A stretch of 64,000 bases of DNA from Paracoccus shandongensis (GCF_017315735.1 NZ_JAFLRK010000001.1:186001-250000), one strand, 5' to 3'; counted from the stretch's first letter, positions 18,291 through 28,773 are shown. Notes: generated from the letters alone by a model not told the origin. Program-made: numbers and translations.

Positions 18291-20093
18291 ATGACCCTGC
18301 ACGCCACCATCGACCGCGTCACCGACCGGATCCGCGCCCGGTCCCGGCCCACGCGCGATGCCTATCTGGCCAAGATCGCCCGCGCGGCCGCCGAAGGCCC
18401 GCGCCGCGCCCACCTGTCCTGCGGCAACCAGGCCCATGCCTATGCCGCGATGCCCGACAAGGACGACTTGGCGCTGACGTGCAAGCCCAACATCGGCATC
18501 GTGACCGCCTATAACGACATGCTGTCGGCCCATCAGCCCTATGAACGTTTCCCCGACCTGATCCGGGCGGCGGGCCATGCGGCGGGCGCCACGGTCCAGG
18601 TCGCGGGCGGCGTTCCCGCCATGTGCGACGGCGTGACCCAGGGCCGCGCAGGGATGGAGCTGTCGCTGTTTTCCCGCGACGTGATCGCATTGGCGGCGGG
18701 CGTGGCGCTGTCGCACGACTGCTTCGACGCGGCGGTCTATCTGGGCGTCTGCGACAAGATCGTGCCGGGCCTAGTCATGGCCGCCGCGACCTTCGGCCAT
18801 GTCCCGGCGGTGTTCCTGCCTGCCGGTCCCATGCCCTCGGGCCTGCCCAATGACGAGAAATCCCGCATCCGCCAGCAATTCGCGGCAGGCGAGGTCGGAC
18901 GCGACGCGCTGATGGCGGCCGAGATGGCGTCCTATCATTCCCCCGGCACCTGCACCTTCTACGGCACCGCCAACAGCAACCAGATGCTGATGGAGTTCAT
19001 GGGCCTGCACCTGCCCGGGTCCAGCTTCGTGAACCCCAACACCCCCCTGCGCGACGCCCTGACCGTGGCCGGCGTCCAGCGCGCCGCCGCGATCACGCGG
19101 CTTGGCAACGACTACCTGCCCGCGGGCGAGGTTCTGGACGAAAAGGCCTTCGTGAATGGCATCGTCGGCCTGATGGCGACGGGCGGGTCCACGAACCTGG
19201 TGATGCACATCCCGGCCATGGCCAAGGCCGCGGGCATCCTCCTCGACATCCAGGACTTCCACGACATCTCGGAATCGGTGCCGCTGATGGCCCGCGTCTA
19301 TCCCAACGGCCTGGCCGACGTGAACCATTTCCACGCGGCGGGCGGCATCGGCTACATGATCGGCCAACTGCTGAAGGCCGGACTGCTGCACCCGGACGTG
19401 AAGACCATCAATGGCACCGGCCTTGACGGCTATACCGCCGAGCCCAAGCTGGACGGCGAGGCCATCCGGTGGGAGGAAGGATCCCGCGACACCCTGAACG
19501 ACAAGATCCTGCGCCCCGCGCACACCCCCTTCGCCAGGACCGGCGGGTTGAAGCAGCTTGGCGGCAACCTGGGCCGGGGCGTCATCAAGGTCAGCGCCGT
19601 CGCCCCCGAACGCCACGTGATCGAGGCCCCCGCCCGTGTCTTTTCCGACCAGGACCAGGTCAAGGACGCCTTCAAGGCGGGCGAGTTCACGAAAGACACC
19701 GTGGTCGTCGTCCGCTTCCAGGGCCCGCGCGCCAACGGGATGCCCGAGCTTCACTCGCTGACCCCGATCCTGGCCGTCCTGCAGGACCGAGGCCTGAAGG
19801 TCGCCCTTCTGACCGACGGCCGCATGTCCGGCGCCTCGGGCAAGGTTCCCGCCGCCATCCACATCTCGCCCGAGGCATCCGTCGGCGGCCCCCTCGCCCG
19901 CGTCCGCGACGGCGACCTGATCCGCCTGGACGCCTCTTCCGGCACCATCGACTGCCTCGCCCCGGATTTTGATTCCCGCCCTGCTGCGGCGCACGATCCC
20001 GCCCCCAGCAGCGAAGGCATGGGCCGCGAGCTGTTCGCCGCCTTCCGCGCGGTCGCCGGCCCTGCGACCGAAGGCGCGGGCGTGGTGGTGTAA
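18291..20093 (+). CDS. edd: 6-phosphogluconate dehydratase
   Basis: Edd dehydrates 6-phosphogluconate to KDPG, the first enzyme unique to the Entner-Doudoroff pathway; it needs an Fe-S cluster. The 600-residue protein is IlvD/Edd family: '[20 protein letters not shown]', '[12 protein letters not shown]', '[16 protein letters not shown]' and '[18 protein letters not shown]'. The cluster-ligand cysteines are in those motifs. The ATG at 18291 follows AGGAG; a longer frame upstream is antisense to the methyltransferase gene. The usual partner eda does not follow: tRNA-Ser is the next gene. Confidence 0.97.
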   Translation: MTLHATIDRVTDRIRARSRPTRDAYLAKIARAAAEGPRRAHLSCGNQAHAYAAMPDKDDLALTCKPNIGIVTAYNDMLSAHQPYERFPDLIRAAGHAAGATVQVAGGVPAMCDGVTQGRAGMELSLFSRDVIALAAGVALSHDCFDAAVYLGVCDKIVPGLVMAAATFGHVPAVFLPAGPMPSGLPNDEKSRIRQQFAAGEVGRDALMAAEMASYHSPGTCTFYGTANSNQMLMEFMGLHLPGSSFVNPNTPLRDALTVAGVQRAAAITRLGNDYLPAGEVLDEKAFVNGIVGLMATGGSTNLVMHIPAMAKAAGILLDIQDFHDISESVPLMARVYPNGLADVNHFHAAGGIGYMIGQLLKAGLLHPDVKTINGTGLDGYTAEPKLDGEAIRWEEGSRDTLNDKILRPAHTPFARTGGLKQLGGNLGRGVIKVSAVAPERHVIEAPARVFSDQDQVKDAFKAGEFTKDTVVVVRFQGPRANGMPELHSLTPILAVLQDRGLKVALLTDGRMSGASGKVPAAIHISPEASVGGPLARVRDGDLIRLDASSGTIDCLAPDFDSRPAAAHDPAPSSEGMGRELFAAFRAVAGPATEGAGVVV

Positions 20094-20136
20094 GGGATCT
20101 TGGCAATCGCCCTGCCAGGGGTTACGCAGCCCCGAC

Positions 20137-20226
20137 GGAGCAGTGGCCGAGCGGTCTAAGGCAGCGGTCTTGAAAACCGCCGGGCCAGCAATGGTCCCGT
20201 GGGTTCGAATCCCACCTGCTCCGCCA
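20137..20226 (+). tRNA. tRNA-Ser(UGA)
   Basis: A 90-nt cloverleaf: acceptor GGAGCAG / CTGCTCC, discriminator G and an encoded CCA end. The anticodon stem GCGGT/ACCGC holds loop CTTGAAA with anticodon TGA (reads UCA). It has a long variable arm and T-arm 'GTGGGTTCGAATCCCAC'. A long variable arm is diagnostic of tRNA-Ser. The decayed accessory segment begins directly after it, as expected if the 3' end once served as an integration site. Confidence 0.97.
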
Positions 20227-20306
20227 CTTGCCTGCGCGAAAGCGTTCTCCCGATCAGGCTGCGGCCAGATTTTTCCGTTGTTTCGTGGGTTATGCGGGAG
20301 GGGCTG

Positions 20307-20735
20307 TTAACAAGCTCCCGCTTCGGAAGGCGCATACGTGTTCTCTCCGGACTCAAATTCTCCGGACCTGTTAACCAGACCCATTCCAGTTATACGGGTT
20401 AAGTGTCTGTCTCGGCTTAATTTATCCCTGGATGGCGCTTCACTTTTGCAATGATAAACGCCTGCCGCTCGTCGCATAGATCGAAAAAGATAATGGCTCA
20501 GACCAAGTAGTCCGACGCATGCGCCTCCTTCATACAGCGCCTTGATGGATGTTGCAGCCAAGACTGCTGCACGCGTTGCCGCTTCCTTCAGGTCGAGGAT
20601 CCGAAATATATCGGCGATCTTCGCGACAGCATATATCCGTAGATACTGGACGCCGAAGCGTTCTACATACTGGGCAAGGCCCTTCAACTTAGGAATGGCG
20701 TCACCGAACTGGTTGCCGTAAAATACGAAAAGGTG
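20307..20735 (-). pseudogene. unrecognised gene fragment of lower GC content
   Basis: An open frame on the minus strand encodes about 140 residues that look like real protein: 'FYGNQFGDAIPKLKGLAQY', 'RIYAVAKIADIFRILDLKEA', 'AATRAAVLAATSIKALYEG'. The base composition is visibly more AT-rich than the rest of the window. There is no start codon with a ribosome-binding site: upstream the frame runs antisense into the cas3 fragment, so this appears to be the C-terminal part of a larger gene cut at about 20735. I do not recognise the family. The last ~40 residues read less like conserved protein and may follow an older frameshift. Confidence 0.45.
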
Positions 20736-20737
20736 GG

Positions 20738-20910
20738 GAGAGGTGTTTCCGCAACCTGCCCGGCGCGACCACCATGACAACACGGCACCGCCGGGCCGTG
20801 CTGGCCGAGGTGCGAGAGCGGCTGTCCGCAGGGCAGCCGGTCTGGCTGGTCAGCACCAGCCTGATCGAGGCGGGGGTGGATATCAGCTTTCCGCGGGTGT
20901 TCCGCGCGCC
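20738..20910 (+). pseudogene. cas3 helicase fragment (type I-C)
   Basis: The frame reads 'RCFRNLPGATTMTTRHRR', then 'AVLAEVRERLSAGQPVWL' and 'VSTSLIEAGVDISFPRVFRA'. This matches the second RecA-like domain of Cas3 helicases, where an H-R-x-x-V-L-x-E-[IV]-R stretch precedes helicase motif V '(V)STSL(I/V)EAGVD(I/V)xFPxV'. About 57 of the ~750 or more residues of a full Cas3 remain. On the left the match stops near 20738, where the unrelated low-GC fragment begins. On the right it runs directly into a Cas5-like C-terminus, so the cas3 3' end and the cas5 5' part are deleted. Confidence 0.7.
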
Positions 20911-21026
20911 TGGATGCTTTACGACATAGCCCAGGCAAGGGGCCACGAGGCTCGGTTCTTTTGCGCTAGGCTGGGGACGGCATCATCGACGTGGCCCGCT
21001 CCCGGTCCGAACGGCTGGCGCAATGA
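20911..21026 (+). pseudogene. cas5 (type I-C) C-terminal fragment
   Basis: The frame gives 'WMLYDIAQARGHEARFFCAR', continuing after a one-base shift near 20973 as 'DGIIDVARSRSERLAQ' and a stop. Cas5 of subtype I-C typically ends with a 'GWMLYDIDF...FFRARxxDGxIDV' segment, so this looks like its last ~38 residues. Restoring one base in the G-run at 20973-20976 rejoins the two halves. The TGA stop overlaps the cas8c ATG (ATGA, 21023-21026), preserving the cas5-cas8c order of type I-C operons. Confidence 0.6.
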
Positions 21027-21480
21027 CGATCCTGTCGGCTTTGAACAGCCTTGACGACCGGATCGCCCAGGCGGGCGAGGCGCCGCGCCGTGGCTATTCC
21101 TCGGAACGGATCGGCCCGAAGTGGTGATCGACCGCAACGGCAACCTTGTGGCGATCAATTCCAAGCTGGTCGCGGACGGCAGCAGTCGCGCCCCGGATGG
21201 GCGCGTGGATACCGATCACGACCGCGCGCTGACGGTTGCCCGGCTATCCTGCCAGCCACAAGACTCCAGGCCTTTCGCAAACACGCCCTTGTCATGCACA
21301 AAAAACCTGCGCCGACCCCGCGCTTGTCCCAACCGCAATGCTGCCATGCAGCATCGGCGGTTGCGGCCGGCAGTCGGAAGGACGACCTTGGGCGACAGGG
21401 AGGAAACGGCTTTGTCCTTGGCAAGGAGTTTCCGCAGGGTGATCATCGCTTCCGCTCATCACAGGCTGGCCGGGTTTTCG
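21023..21480 (+). pseudogene. cas8c (csd1) fragment with frameshifts
   Basis: The start reads 'MTILSALNSLDDRIAQAGEA' then 'PRRGYSSERIGPK', close to the conserved Cas8c/Csd1 N-terminus (MTILxALNxYYDRLxxxGExPxxGFSxExI). A stop appears at 21125, but a shift of one base restores 'VVIDRNGNLVAINSKLVADG'. Near 21390-21420 a further single-base shift gives a TAFVLGK-like segment resembling the LWDKTAYVLG motif of Csd1; this second match is weak. Similarity then fades, so the right-hand limit is approximate. Full Cas8c is about 550-600 residues. No cas7, cas4, cas1, cas2 or repeat array follows. Confidence 0.6.
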
Positions 21481-21684
21481 GCTGCCTTGCCGCTGTCTCG
21501 ACCTTGCGCAGCAGGCTGCCTTATGACGATGCCGGATGCCTCCCGGGCACGGACCCGGATCCGAAGGCGGACCGCGACCTGCTGTCCAAGCGCCTGCCCC
21601 GGCAAGCCCCTTGACCGTCCCGCAGGAACCGTTTGCGCCGCGCGCCACCCTGGACCCTGCCCTAAATCCAGAAAGAACCTGACC

Positions 21685-22032
21685 ATGAAAACCATTCTTT
21701 TGACCGCTGCCGCCGCCCTTGCCCTTGCGGCGCCCGCTTCTGCCGAAGTCGTTGCGCTTTCGGCGCCGCTCCAGGCGGGAAGCCTTCATACCGGCGCGCT
21801 GGACATGGTGGCCTATCGCACGGATCTGCCCGACGGGGCGCATGAAGTCACCGCCATGTTCCGCGGCCGCGGCAACCAGAAGCCGCAGCGTGTCGTGATG
21901 CGCCTGGATGGCGGGGACGAGGTGCGGTTCTCGATGCCGGGCAAGCCGCAGACGCTTTATACCTTCGCGGACAAGGGCGATGTGGTCGAGATTTCGGCCC
22001 AGGGCGCAGCGGTGCAACTGGCCACGCGCTAA
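21685..22032 (+). CDS. small secreted protein, unknown function
   Basis: A 115-residue protein with a clear Sec signal peptide: 'MKTILLTAAAALALAAPASA', cleavage predicted after ASA at residue 20. The mature ~95 residues are soluble and beta-rich ('GAHEVTAMFRGRG', 'RVVMRLDGGDEVRFSMPG', 'TLYTFADKGDVVEISAQG'), with no cysteines. I do not recognise a family. It has normal GC and codon use, so it is probably the first regular chromosomal gene after the decayed segment. Ribosome-binding signal is weak. It is convergent with glpR. Confidence 0.7.
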   Translation: MKTILLTAAAALALAAPASAEVVALSAPLQAGSLHTGALDMVAYRTDLPDGAHEVTAMFRGRGNQKPQRVVMRLDGGDEVRFSMPGKPQTLYTFADKGDVVEISAQGAAVQLATR

Positions 22033-22085
22033 GGCCCGGGCTTCCTTCCAGGTGCTGACCCCCAGGGGTCGGCGCCAAAGGCGGT

Positions 22086-22850
22086 TCAACTGCCGGGGGA
22101 CGCCACCACCACGCGCGTTCCCCCTTCGGCGCAGACCCTGCGCAACCCTTCCGGCACCGGTCGGTCGATGAAGACCGCGTCCAGTTCGGCCAGCGACACC
22201 ACCCGGATCGGGGCCTTCTGCGCCAGCTTGGCCGAATCCGTCACCAGCCAGCGTTCGCGCGCCTGCCGCAGGATCGCGCGACTGACCCGCACCTCGGCCA
22301 GGTCGAAGTCCAGGATGTCGCCGTCCTCGTCCAGGGCGGAACAGCCGATGATGGCATAGTCGGTCTTGAAGTTGGCCATGAACTCGCTGGTCAGATCCCC
22401 TACCAGCCCGCCGTCGGATCGGCGCAGCAGGCCGCCCGCCACCAGAACCTCGCAACTGTCGTTGGCGGCCAGGATGTTGGCCACGTTCATGTTGTTCGTC
22501 ACGACCGTCAGGTTGCGGTGGCGCAGCAGGGCGCGGGCCACGGCCTCGGTCGTGGTGCCAATGTTCAGGATGACCGAGCTGTTGTCGGGGATCTCGGCGG
22601 CGCAGGCGCGGCCGATGGCGGCCTTGGCGTCCTCGTTCATGCGCCGGCGTTCCTCATAGGCGATGTTGCTGGCGCCGCTGCGCAGGATCGCGCCGCCATG
22701 GACGCGGTCCAGCACGCCCTGGTCGGCCAGCTCCGCCAGGTCGCGTCGGATCGTCTGGGGCGTGACCTCAAGCCGCGCCGACAGTTCCTCGACGCTGGCC
22801 CGGCCCGAGGCGCGCACGACTTCCAGGATCTGCATCTGCCTGATGTTCAT
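22086..22850 (-). CDS. glpR: DeoR-family repressor of glycerol genes
   Basis: The 254-residue protein has an N-terminal DeoR winged helix ('RASVEELSARLEVTPQTIRR', about residues 18-37) and the C-terminal sugar-phosphate sensor domain with 'ILNIGTTTEAVARAL', 'VVTNNMNVANIL' and 'FDLAEVRVSRAIL'. GlpR binds glycerol-3-phosphate and releases its operators. It is divergent from glpD, with repeated TTCG/CGAA half-sites in the 121-bp gap. I chose the ATG at 22850 (MNIRQMQIL), the usual DeoR beginning, although neither candidate start has a strong ribosome-binding site. Confidence 0.9.
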   Translation of the reverse strand: MNIRQMQILEVVRASGRASVEELSARLEVTPQTIRRDLAELADQGVLDRVHGGAILRSGASNIAYEERRRMNEDAKAAIGRACAAEIPDNSSVILNIGTTTEAVARALLRHRNLTVVTNNMNVANILAANDSCEVLVAGGLLRRSDGGLVGDLTSEFMANFKTDYAIIGCSALDEDGDILDFDLAEVRVSRAILRQARERWLVTDSAKLAQKAPIRVVSLAELDAVFIDRPVPEGLRRVCAEGGTRVVVASPGS

Positions 22851-22878
22851 ATGTCCAGAAGACCGCGCAAGGATCATC

Positions 22879-22944
22879 TGTCAAGCGAAACAAAATGCGC
22901 AGGAACGAACATCCATGTTGACAGAATCTGCGCGCGGATGTTCG
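22879..22944. promoter_or_regulatory. glpR-glpD divergent control region
   Basis: Two TTGACA -35 hexamers face away from each other: plus strand 22918-22923 toward glpD, and minus strand 22879-22884 toward glpR. An inverted repeat CGAACATCC (22906-22914) / GGATGTTCG (22936-22944) brackets the glpD -35. Its ATGTTCG / CGAACAT cores resemble the E. coli GlpR half-site. A third related word, TGTTTCGCTT (minus strand), lies at about 22883-22892. -10 elements are not clear. Confidence 0.5.
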
Positions 22945-22971
22945 ACTTCCCTGCAAGGGAGTGAGGCTGCC

Positions 22972-24522
22972 ATGTCGCAAGCGACGGATCTGTTCGTCAT
23001 CGGCGGTGGGATCAACGGCACGGGCATCGCCCGGGACGCCGCCGGGCGGGGCCTTTCCGTGCGGCTGGCGGAACAGGGCGACCTGGCCGGGGCGACCAGC
23101 AGCGCATCCACCAAGCTGTTCCACGGCGGGCTGCGATACCTGGAGTTCCTGGAACTGCGCCTGGTGCGGGAATCGCTGCGCGAACGCGAGGTGCTGCTGC
23201 GGGCGATGCCGCATATCGCCTGGCCGATGCGCTTTGTCCTGCCGCTGGACCCGCAGATGCGCTTTGCCGGGGGGACGCCGGTGTCGCGGCTGCTGTCGGT
23301 CGCGATGCCCTGGGCGCGCGGCCACCGTCCCGATCTGGTGATCCGCGCGGGGCTGTTCCTGTACGACCATCTGGGCGCGCGGGAAATCCTGCCGGGCACC
23401 TCCTCGCTGGATTTGCGCCATGCGCCCGAGGGCGTGCCGTTGCAGGACCGGCTGGTGCGGGCCTTTGAATATTCCGATGCCTGGGTGGACGACGCGCGGC
23501 TGGTGGTGCTGAACGCGCGGGACGCGGCGGCGCGCGGGGCCGACATCATCGTCGGCGCCCGCGTGACCGAGGCCCGGCGCGAGGGAGAGGGCTGGACGAT
23601 CCGTCTGGCCGACGGGCGCAGCTTCCGCGCGCGCGTCCTGGTGAATGCGGCGGGGCCGTGGGTGGGACAGGTGATCCGCGACGTGGCGCATCTTCCGTCC
23701 ACCGAAGGGGTGCGGCTGGTGCGCGGCAGCCATATCGTGACACGCAAGCTGTTCGATCATCCGAAATCCTATTTCCTGCAAGGCCAGGACGGGCGGATCG
23801 TCTTTGCCATTCCCTATGAAGGCGACTTCACCCTGATCGGCACGACCGACGTGGACCATGACGGCCCGCCCGGGGCCGCCATCTGCACGCCCGGGGAAGT
23901 CGATTACCTGTGCCGCTTCGTATCAGACTATTTCAGGACGCCCGTGACGCCCGCCGACGTGGTCTGGACCTATTCGGGGGTCAGGCCGCTTTACGACGAC
24001 GGCTCGTCCTCGGCCACGGCGGCGACGCGGGATTACGTGCTGTCGCTGGACGCGGACGGCCCGCCCTGCCTGCACGTCTTCGGCGGCAAGATCACCACCT
24101 ACCGCCGCCTGGCCGAGGCCGCGCTGGCAAAGCTGGCCCCGCATCTGCCCCATGCGGGCGCGGCCTGGACGGCGGGCGCCCCCCTGCCCGGCGGCGACTT
24201 TCCCGTGGACGGGGCGGGGGCGCTGGCGGATGCGCTGATGCGCGACCATCCCTTCCTGACCCCCGGCTGGGCCAACCGGCTGATCCGCGCCTATGGGACC
24301 GAGGCCGCGCAGGTGCTGGACGGCGCCCGGACCGCCGCCGACCTGGGCCGCGACTTCGGCGCGACGTTGACCGAAGCCGAAGTCCGCTGGATGATCGGGC
24401 GCGAATGGGCGCAGGACGCCGAAAGCGTGCTGTGGCGCCGCTCCAAGCTGGGCCTGCGGCTGACGCCCGAACAGGCCGCGGCGGTCGAGGATTACATCGC
24501 AAGCGAAAGGGTCGCCGCATGA
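22972..24522 (+). CDS. glpD: glycerol-3-phosphate dehydrogenase, FAD-dependent
   Basis: GlpD is the membrane-associated flavoenzyme that oxidises glycerol-3-phosphate to DHAP and passes electrons to quinone. The 516-residue protein has the dinucleotide fold 'FVIGGGINGTGIARDAAGRG', 'SSASTKLFHGGLRYLE', 'VLVNAAGPWV', 'GTTDVDHDG' and a C-terminal DAO_C domain with 'GKITTYRRLAE'. The start at 22972 follows a GGGAG site. The stop overlaps glpS by 4 nt, so dehydrogenase and transporter are one operon, as in Rhizobium leguminosarum. Confidence 0.96.
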   Translation: MSQATDLFVIGGGINGTGIARDAAGRGLSVRLAEQGDLAGATSSASTKLFHGGLRYLEFLELRLVRESLREREVLLRAMPHIAWPMRFVLPLDPQMRFAGGTPVSRLLSVAMPWARGHRPDLVIRAGLFLYDHLGAREILPGTSSLDLRHAPEGVPLQDRLVRAFEYSDAWVDDARLVVLNARDAAARGADIIVGARVTEARREGEGWTIRLADGRSFRARVLVNAAGPWVGQVIRDVAHLPSTEGVRLVRGSHIVTRKLFDHPKSYFLQGQDGRIVFAIPYEGDFTLIGTTDVDHDGPPGAAICTPGEVDYLCRFVSDYFRTPVTPADVVWTYSGVRPLYDDGSSSATAATRDYVLSLDADGPPCLHVFGGKITTYRRLAEAALAKLAPHLPHAGAAWTAGAPLPGGDFPVDGAGALADALMRDHPFLTPGWANRLIRAYGTEAAQVLDGARTAADLGRDFGATLTEAEVRWMIGREWAQDAESVLWRRSKLGLRLTPEQAAAVEDYIASERVAA

Positions 24523-25583
24523 CGCTGGAGCTTCGGGGCGTTTCCAAGGAGGTCGCCGGCCAGGTCTGGATCCACCCCGCCGACCTGACGCTTGCGCCGG
24601 GCAGCATGAACGTCCTGCTGGGGCCGACCCTGTCGGGCAAGACCACGCTGATGCGGCTGATGGCGGGGCTGGACCAGCCCAGCGCCGGGCAGGTCCTGTG
24701 GCAGGGCCGGGACGTGACCGGCCAGCGCGTGCAGGACCGGGGGGTGGCGATGGTCTATCAGCAGTTCATCAACTATCCATCCATGACCGTTTACGACAAC
24801 ATCGCCTCGCCCCTGCGGCTGCAACGCGTGGCGCGGGCCGAGATCGACGCCCGCGTGCGCCGGACGGCCGAGATGATGCGCCTGACGCCCATGCTGCACC
24901 GCCGCCCGCTGGAACTGTCGGGCGGCCAGCAGCAGCGCACCGCCCTGGCGCGTGCGCTGGTCAAGGGCGCGGGCCTGGTGCTGCTGGACGAGCCGCTGGC
25001 GAACCTCGACTACAAGCTGCGCGAGGAGTTGCGCGCCGAAATCCCCCGCATCTTCGAGGCCTCGGGCGCGATCTTCGTTTATGCCACGACCGAACCCGAG
25101 GAGGCGCTGCTGCTGGGCGGCAACACCGCGACCCTGTGGGAAGGCCGCGTGACGCAGTTCGGCCCGACGCCGCAGGTTTACCGCGCGCCGCAGGATGCCG
25201 TGACCGCGCGCGTCTTCAGCGACCCGCCGATGAATTTCAAGCGCATCGCGGTGGCGGGGGGCGAGGCGGCTTTGGACGATGCCCGCTGGCCGGTGGATGT
25301 GGCTGACGGCCCCTACACCGCCGGTTTCCGCGCGCCCCATCTGACGCTGGAGCCCACTCCGCAGGCCATCCCCCTGCCCGCCCGGCTTGACGCGACCGAG
25401 ATCACCGGGGCCGAGACCTTCCTGCACCTGTCCCATGGCCAGGACCGCTGGGTCGGGCTGGTGCCTGGGGTGCGCCGACTGCCGCAGGGTCCGGTGACGG
25501 TGTGGCTGGATCCGGCGCATGTCTATCTGTTCGACCAGGGCGGCAGGCTTGCCCGCGCCGCCCCCTATGCACGGGCGGCGTGA
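24519..25583 (+). CDS. glpS: glycerol ABC transporter ATP-binding protein GlpS
   Basis: The 354-residue ATPase has Walker A 'GPTLSGKTT', Q-loop 'VYQQF', signature 'LSGGQQQR', Walker B 'LVLLDEPLANLD' and an H-loop region where 'ATTEPEEAL' stands in place of the usual 'THD', so the switch His is replaced by Thr. A C-terminal OB-like MalK domain follows (about residues 235-354). The glp transporter uses two different ATPases, GlpS and GlpT. Here GlpS keeps the intact signature while GlpT keeps the H-loop His, so the pair probably forms one complete and one degenerate ATP site. Overlaps glpD by 4 nt; glpT follows without a gap. Confidence 0.9.
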   Translation: MTLELRGVSKEVAGQVWIHPADLTLAPGSMNVLLGPTLSGKTTLMRLMAGLDQPSAGQVLWQGRDVTGQRVQDRGVAMVYQQFINYPSMTVYDNIASPLRLQRVARAEIDARVRRTAEMMRLTPMLHRRPLELSGGQQQRTALARALVKGAGLVLLDEPLANLDYKLREELRAEIPRIFEASGAIFVYATTEPEEALLLGGNTATLWEGRVTQFGPTPQVYRAPQDAVTARVFSDPPMNFKRIAVAGGEAALDDARWPVDVADGPYTAGFRAPHLTLEPTPQAIPLPARLDATEITGAETFLHLSHGQDRWVGLVPGVRRLPQGPVTVWLDPAHVYLFDQGGRLARAAPYARAA

Positions 25584-26662
25584 ATGGCGCGGATCACCCT
25601 GGACAACCTGGCCCACAGTTACAGCCCCGCGCTGAAGGGCGATGCCGACTGGGCGCTGAAGCCGATGTCGCTGACCTGGCGCGACGGGGGCGCCTATGCG
25701 CTGCTGGGATCGTCCGGCTGCGGCAAGACCACGCTGCTGAACATCATCTCGGGGCTGCTGCACCCCTCGCGCGGGCGGGTGCTGTTCGGCGACCGCGACG
25801 TGACGGACCTGCCCACGGCGGACCGCAACATCGCGCAGGTGTTCCAGTTCCCGGTCGTCTACGACACCATGACCGTCCGCCAGAACCTCGCCTTTCCGCT
25901 GAAGAACCGGGGCCTTCCGGCGGCGCAGATCGCCGCGCGTGTGGATGCGGTGGCGCGCATGATCGGCATGACCGACACGCTGGACCGCCGCGCGCGCGGC
26001 CTGACGGCGGATGCCAAGCAGAAGATCAGCCTGGGCCGCGGCATGGTCCGCCAGGACGTGAACGCGATCCTCTTCGATGAACCCCTGACCGTGATCGACC
26101 CGCAGATGAAATGGGAGCTTCGCACCCAATTGAAGGCCCTGCACCGCGAGTTCGGCCATACGATGATCTATGTCACCCATGACCAGACCGAGGCCCTGAC
26201 CTTCGCCGACGAGGTCGTCGTCATGTCCGAGGGCCGTGTCGTGCAGGCGGGCACCCCGCAATCGCTGTTCGACAGCCCGGCGCATACCTTCGTGGGCTAT
26301 TTCATCGGCTCGCCCGGCATGAACCTGCTGGACGCGCGGGTCGAGGGCGCGACCGCCTATGTCGCCGGAACCACGATCCCCCTCGGCGCCCCCTATGCCC
26401 CGCCCAAGGGCCGCGTGCAGATCGGCATCCGACCCAACGCCGTGCGCCCCGCACCCGAGGGCCTGCCCTTCCGCCTGATCCGTGCCGAGGACGTGGGCCA
26501 CCACCGCATCCTGCGCGGCGAGGTCGCGGGCGCGCCCTTCAACCTTGTCGTCCCCGAGGACCAGCCGATCCCCGCCGGTTTCGACCGCGTGGCCCTGGAC
26601 CCCGCCCGCATCGGCGTCTTCGTGGACGACTGGCGCATCGAGCCGCTGGAAAGGGCCGCGTG

Positions 26663-26663
<1 letters not shown>
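25584..26663 (+). CDS. glpT: glycerol ABC transporter ATP-binding protein GlpT
   Basis: A 359-residue ATPase with Walker A 'GSSGCGKTT', Q-loop 'VFQFPVVYD', Walker B 'AILFDEPLTVID' and H-loop 'YVTHDQTEAL'. The ABC signature is missing: the place of LSGGQ reads 'LTADAKQKISLGR'. Rhizobial GlpT shares this feature as far as I recall, so it is probably a property of the family. The C-terminal ~120 residues form the regulatory beta domain. The glpS-glpT junction is TGA-ATG with no spacer. The name should not be confused with the unrelated E. coli G3P antiporter GlpT. Confidence 0.9.
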
Positions 26664-28334
<1,671 letters not shown>

Positions 28335-28335
<1 letters not shown>

Positions 28336-28733
28336 TGCGCCGGTCCGTCAACTCGGGCTTTGCCGCCGCCGCCCTGCTGATGGGGGGCGTCCTGGCCTGG
28401 CTGGTCATGCTGGTTCCCGCCAAGGACGGCGTGCGCGAATGGACCGGCAGCCTCAATCCCGGCGGCTGGATGGCCTGGACCTTTCCGACCGCGCTGTTCT
28501 TCTGGGTGATCGCGGCGCTGCTGCTGGTCTTTACCTGGGCCGCCATCCGGTCCCCCGAGACACCCCGCAAGGGGCTGTTGCGGATCTGGACCACGCGGGG
28601 CGACCGGCTGTTCATCAGCCTGCTCGGCTCGGCCTTTATCAACCTCGCCTGGCTGGGATTCGGAGGAACCCCGGCCTGGGGAGGATTGATCCTGTCACTG
28701 ATCTACGCCGCGGCGGTGTTCCGCTGGGTGTGA
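28335..28733 (+). CDS. glpU: DUF2160 membrane protein GlpU
   Basis: A 132-residue protein with four hydrophobic segments (about residues 10-30, 45-70, 92-110 and 112-130), of the DUF2160 family that occurs next to glycerol/G3P ABC permeases. Its role is unknown; the fixed position between permease and binding-protein genes argues for an accessory membrane subunit. The ATG shares one base with the glpQ stop (TGATG). Confidence 0.8.
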
Positions 28734-28773
28734 AAACCGGGCCGCAAAAGGCCCATCCTGGGGAGGAGACGAC

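Noticed and set aside
20137-20226. Duplicate tRNA-Ser 3' end as attR
   Set aside because: I looked for a second copy of the T-arm/acceptor sequence up to the glp region and saw none.
21051-21614. Open frames of 60-190 codons in the decayed segment, both strands
   Set aside because: Beyond the short cas8c-like stretches, none has a ribosome-binding site, conserved motif or consistent frame; they are remains of a broken gene.
20227-21684. CRISPR array near the cas remnant
   Set aside because: No set of regularly spaced direct repeats of 25-40 nt is visible on either strand here or elsewhere in the window.
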